Assembly: GCA_017849395.1 (NCBI GenBank)
Contig: JAFIHO010000038.1
Span: forward strand, 1-14,454
DNA from: Hyphomicrobiales bacterium
GTDB taxonomy: Bacteria > Pseudomonadota > Alphaproteobacteria > Micropepsales > Micropepsaceae
Length of the DNA: 14,454 nucleotides
Reading direction: 5' to 3'
Under the pieces are notes generated by a model, which was given only the letters and a program-made list of their open reading frames with translations, was not told the DNA's origin and made no database searches. Below, one piece after another: positions 13,232 to 14,454 of this stretch; positions within the stretch are counted from its first letter, which is position 1; every line of letters starts with the position of its first letter. The position numbers and the translations under genes are program-made.

Positions 13232-14454
13232 GCTTCTTGCTGCGCGCGATCTTGGCGTCGATGATGGCGTCCAGTTGCGCGGCCAGGTCCTTGTCGCAGC
13301 ATTCCAGGTCGAACTCGAAATTGAGCCTCAGGCTGCGCGTATCCCAGTTGGTGCTGCCGATCCAGCACCATTCGCCGTCCATGGTGACCAGCTTCGAATG
13401 ATCGAAGGGGCGCGGTGTCGCCTGCAATCGCACCGGCACATGGCGGAAGAAGCGCAGATGCGCGCGCATCGCCCAGTCCATGATCCGCTGGTCGCTGATT
13501 TCGGGGATGACGATATCGACATCGACCCCGCGCAGGCCCGCCTGGACGATGGCGAATTGCAGCCGCTGGTCGGGCAGGAAATAGGGCGTCACGATGCGCA
13601 CCCGGCGCCTGGCGACGCTCAGCGCAGCGCCCAGCATCAGTTCGGCGCGGTAGATATCGTCATCGGGACCGGAGCGGACGCCCCGCGCATAGACCGGCCC
13701 TTCGGCTTTCAATTCCGGCCACCAGCGCGCCCCGTCCAGCGTTTCCTCGCAGGTGAACCACCAGTCGCGCGCAAAGGCTTCCATCATATGATGCACGACC
13801 GGCCCTTCAACGCGGAAATGGATGTCATGCACCCGCCGCCGCACTTTTGTGCGGCGATAATTCTCCGCCCCGACATTCATGCCGCCGACAAAGCCGATGC
13901 GACCGTCCACCACAAGCAGCTTGCGGTGATTGCGCATGTTGAGGAATGGCATCCGCCAGGGCAGCCAGGAATGCAGGAAGCGTTCCGCCTGCACGCCTCC
14001 CACGCGCATCCGGTACAGGATGCTGGGAAAGAAATAGCCGATGCCGACACCGTCCAGCAGCACCCGCACCTGCACGCCGCGCTTGTGGGCATCGATCAGC
14101 GCGTCGGCGAAAAGCCGGCCCGCCTTGTCGTTGCGGAAGATGTAGGAGGCCAGCGCGACACTGTGCTTGGCCCCGGCGATGGCGTCGAGCATCTGCGGAT
14201 AGGCAGCATCGCCGCCTTCCATCAGCGTGATGGCATTGCCGGCGGCCAGGGCATTGCCGGTCACCCGCTCGCCCATCTGCGCCAGCAGCGCGATATGGGG
14301 CGGCGCGGCGGCGGCGGGCGGGGGAGCCCCTGCGTGACCATCCTGGGCCTTGCGGCGGCGGCGCAGCTTCAGGGCGCGCCGCGTCACCCGGTTGATGCCG
14401 AAAAGATAGTAAAGCAGCGCCCCCAGCAGGGGCGAGAACCAGGCGGCTGCGATC
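13149..14454 (-). CDS. cls: Cardiolipin synthase / phospholipase D-family protein, N-terminus outside the window
   Basis: The frame is open at the right edge, so the gene is 5'-partial; a GTG at 14387 is internal, not the start. The first residues seen (WFSPLLGALLYYLFGINRV) are the end of a membrane helix with the P..G...Y..FG.NR pattern of cardiolipin synthase N-termini. A basic RRALKLRRRRKA and an Ala/Pro linker follow. Two HKD catalytic motifs are present: NHRKLLVVDGRIGFVGGMN and DHSKLVTMDGEWCWIGSTNWD-type (His-x-Lys-x4-Asp in both), the second near base 13400. Such enzymes join two phosphatidylglycerols, or a related pair, into cardiolipin at the inner membrane. The C-terminus ends in ARLLLPYL. 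It converges on the fixJ-like gene with an 83-base overlap and is probably not functionally linked to it. A phosphatidyltransferase of another specificity is possible. Confidence 0.92.
   Translation of the reverse strand, partial: IAAAWFSPLLGALLYYLFGINRVTRRALKLRRRRKAQDGHAGAPPPAAAAPPHIALLAQMGERVTGNALAAGNAITLMEGGDAAYPQMLDAIAGAKHSVALASYIFRNDKAGRLFADALIDAHKRGVQVRVLLDGVGIGYFFPSILYRMRVGGVQAERFLHSWLPWRMPFLNMRNHRKLLVVDGRIGFVGGMNVGAENYRRTKVRRRVHDIHFRVEGPVVHHMMEAFARDWWFTCEETLDGARWWPELKAEGPVYARGVRSGPDDDIYRAELMLGAALSVARRRVRIVTPYFLPDQRLQFAIVQAGLRGVDVDIVIPEISDQRIMDWAMRAHLRFFRHVPVRLQATPRPFDHSKLVTMDGEWCWIGSTNWDTRSLRLNFEFDLECCDKDLAAQLDAIIDAKIARSKKLTPEKLLARPVPERLRDAAARLLLPYL

Overview
The window looks like chromosomal DNA of a GC-rich alphaproteobacterium. 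The support is strong third-position GC, AGGGA/GGAG-type ribosome binding sites, FixJ-type and Rcp1-type signalling proteins, a PEP-CTERM protein and a TPR-sulfotransferase. A soil lineage such as Rhizomicrobium/Micropepsaceae would fit, but the genus is a guess. No rRNA, tRNA, CRISPR array, insertion sequence or phage gene is visible.

Left part (1-4927) is an envelope/secretion region. A TPR-sulfotransferase gene on the minus strand runs off the left edge. Divergent from it is a PEP-CTERM surface-protein gene, preceded by an excellent sigma-54 -24/-12 promoter match and interrupted by a one-base frameshift at a T run; it ends at a strong bidirectional terminator. Then come two divergently transcribed exported proteins, a two-cupin protein (minus) and an SMP-30/gluconolactonase-like beta-propeller (plus), separated by 260 bases that contain inverted repeats.

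Middle and right part (4950-13231) is a dense signal-transduction island. On the minus strand a receiver-PAS-histidine kinase hybrid is coupled by an ATGA overlap to a single-domain response regulator. Divergently on the plus strand lie, in order: an Rcp1-like response regulator, a PAS histidine kinase with a FixL-like PAS that lacks the heme histidine, a second Rcp1-like regulator, a minimal sensorless histidine kinase, a receiver-kinase hybrid, a protein with a probable catalytically dead EAL-like fold, a small Hpt-like protein without a phosphoacceptor histidine, and a FixJ-type DNA-binding response regulator. Several are joined by 4-base or 1-base junctions (ATGA, TTGA), so the kinase/regulator block is probably one transcript. 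No protein in the island has an obvious membrane segment, so the inputs are presumably cytoplasmic. FixJ is the only recognisable DNA-binding output. The apparent logic, by inference, is a multi-kinase phosphorelay whose N-terminal receivers and single-domain regulators shuttle phosphate, modulated by two degenerate adaptor proteins.

Right edge (13149-14454) holds a cardiolipin synthase/phospholipase D-family gene on the minus strand. Its N-terminus lies outside the window and its 3' end overlaps the fixJ-like gene by 83 bases.
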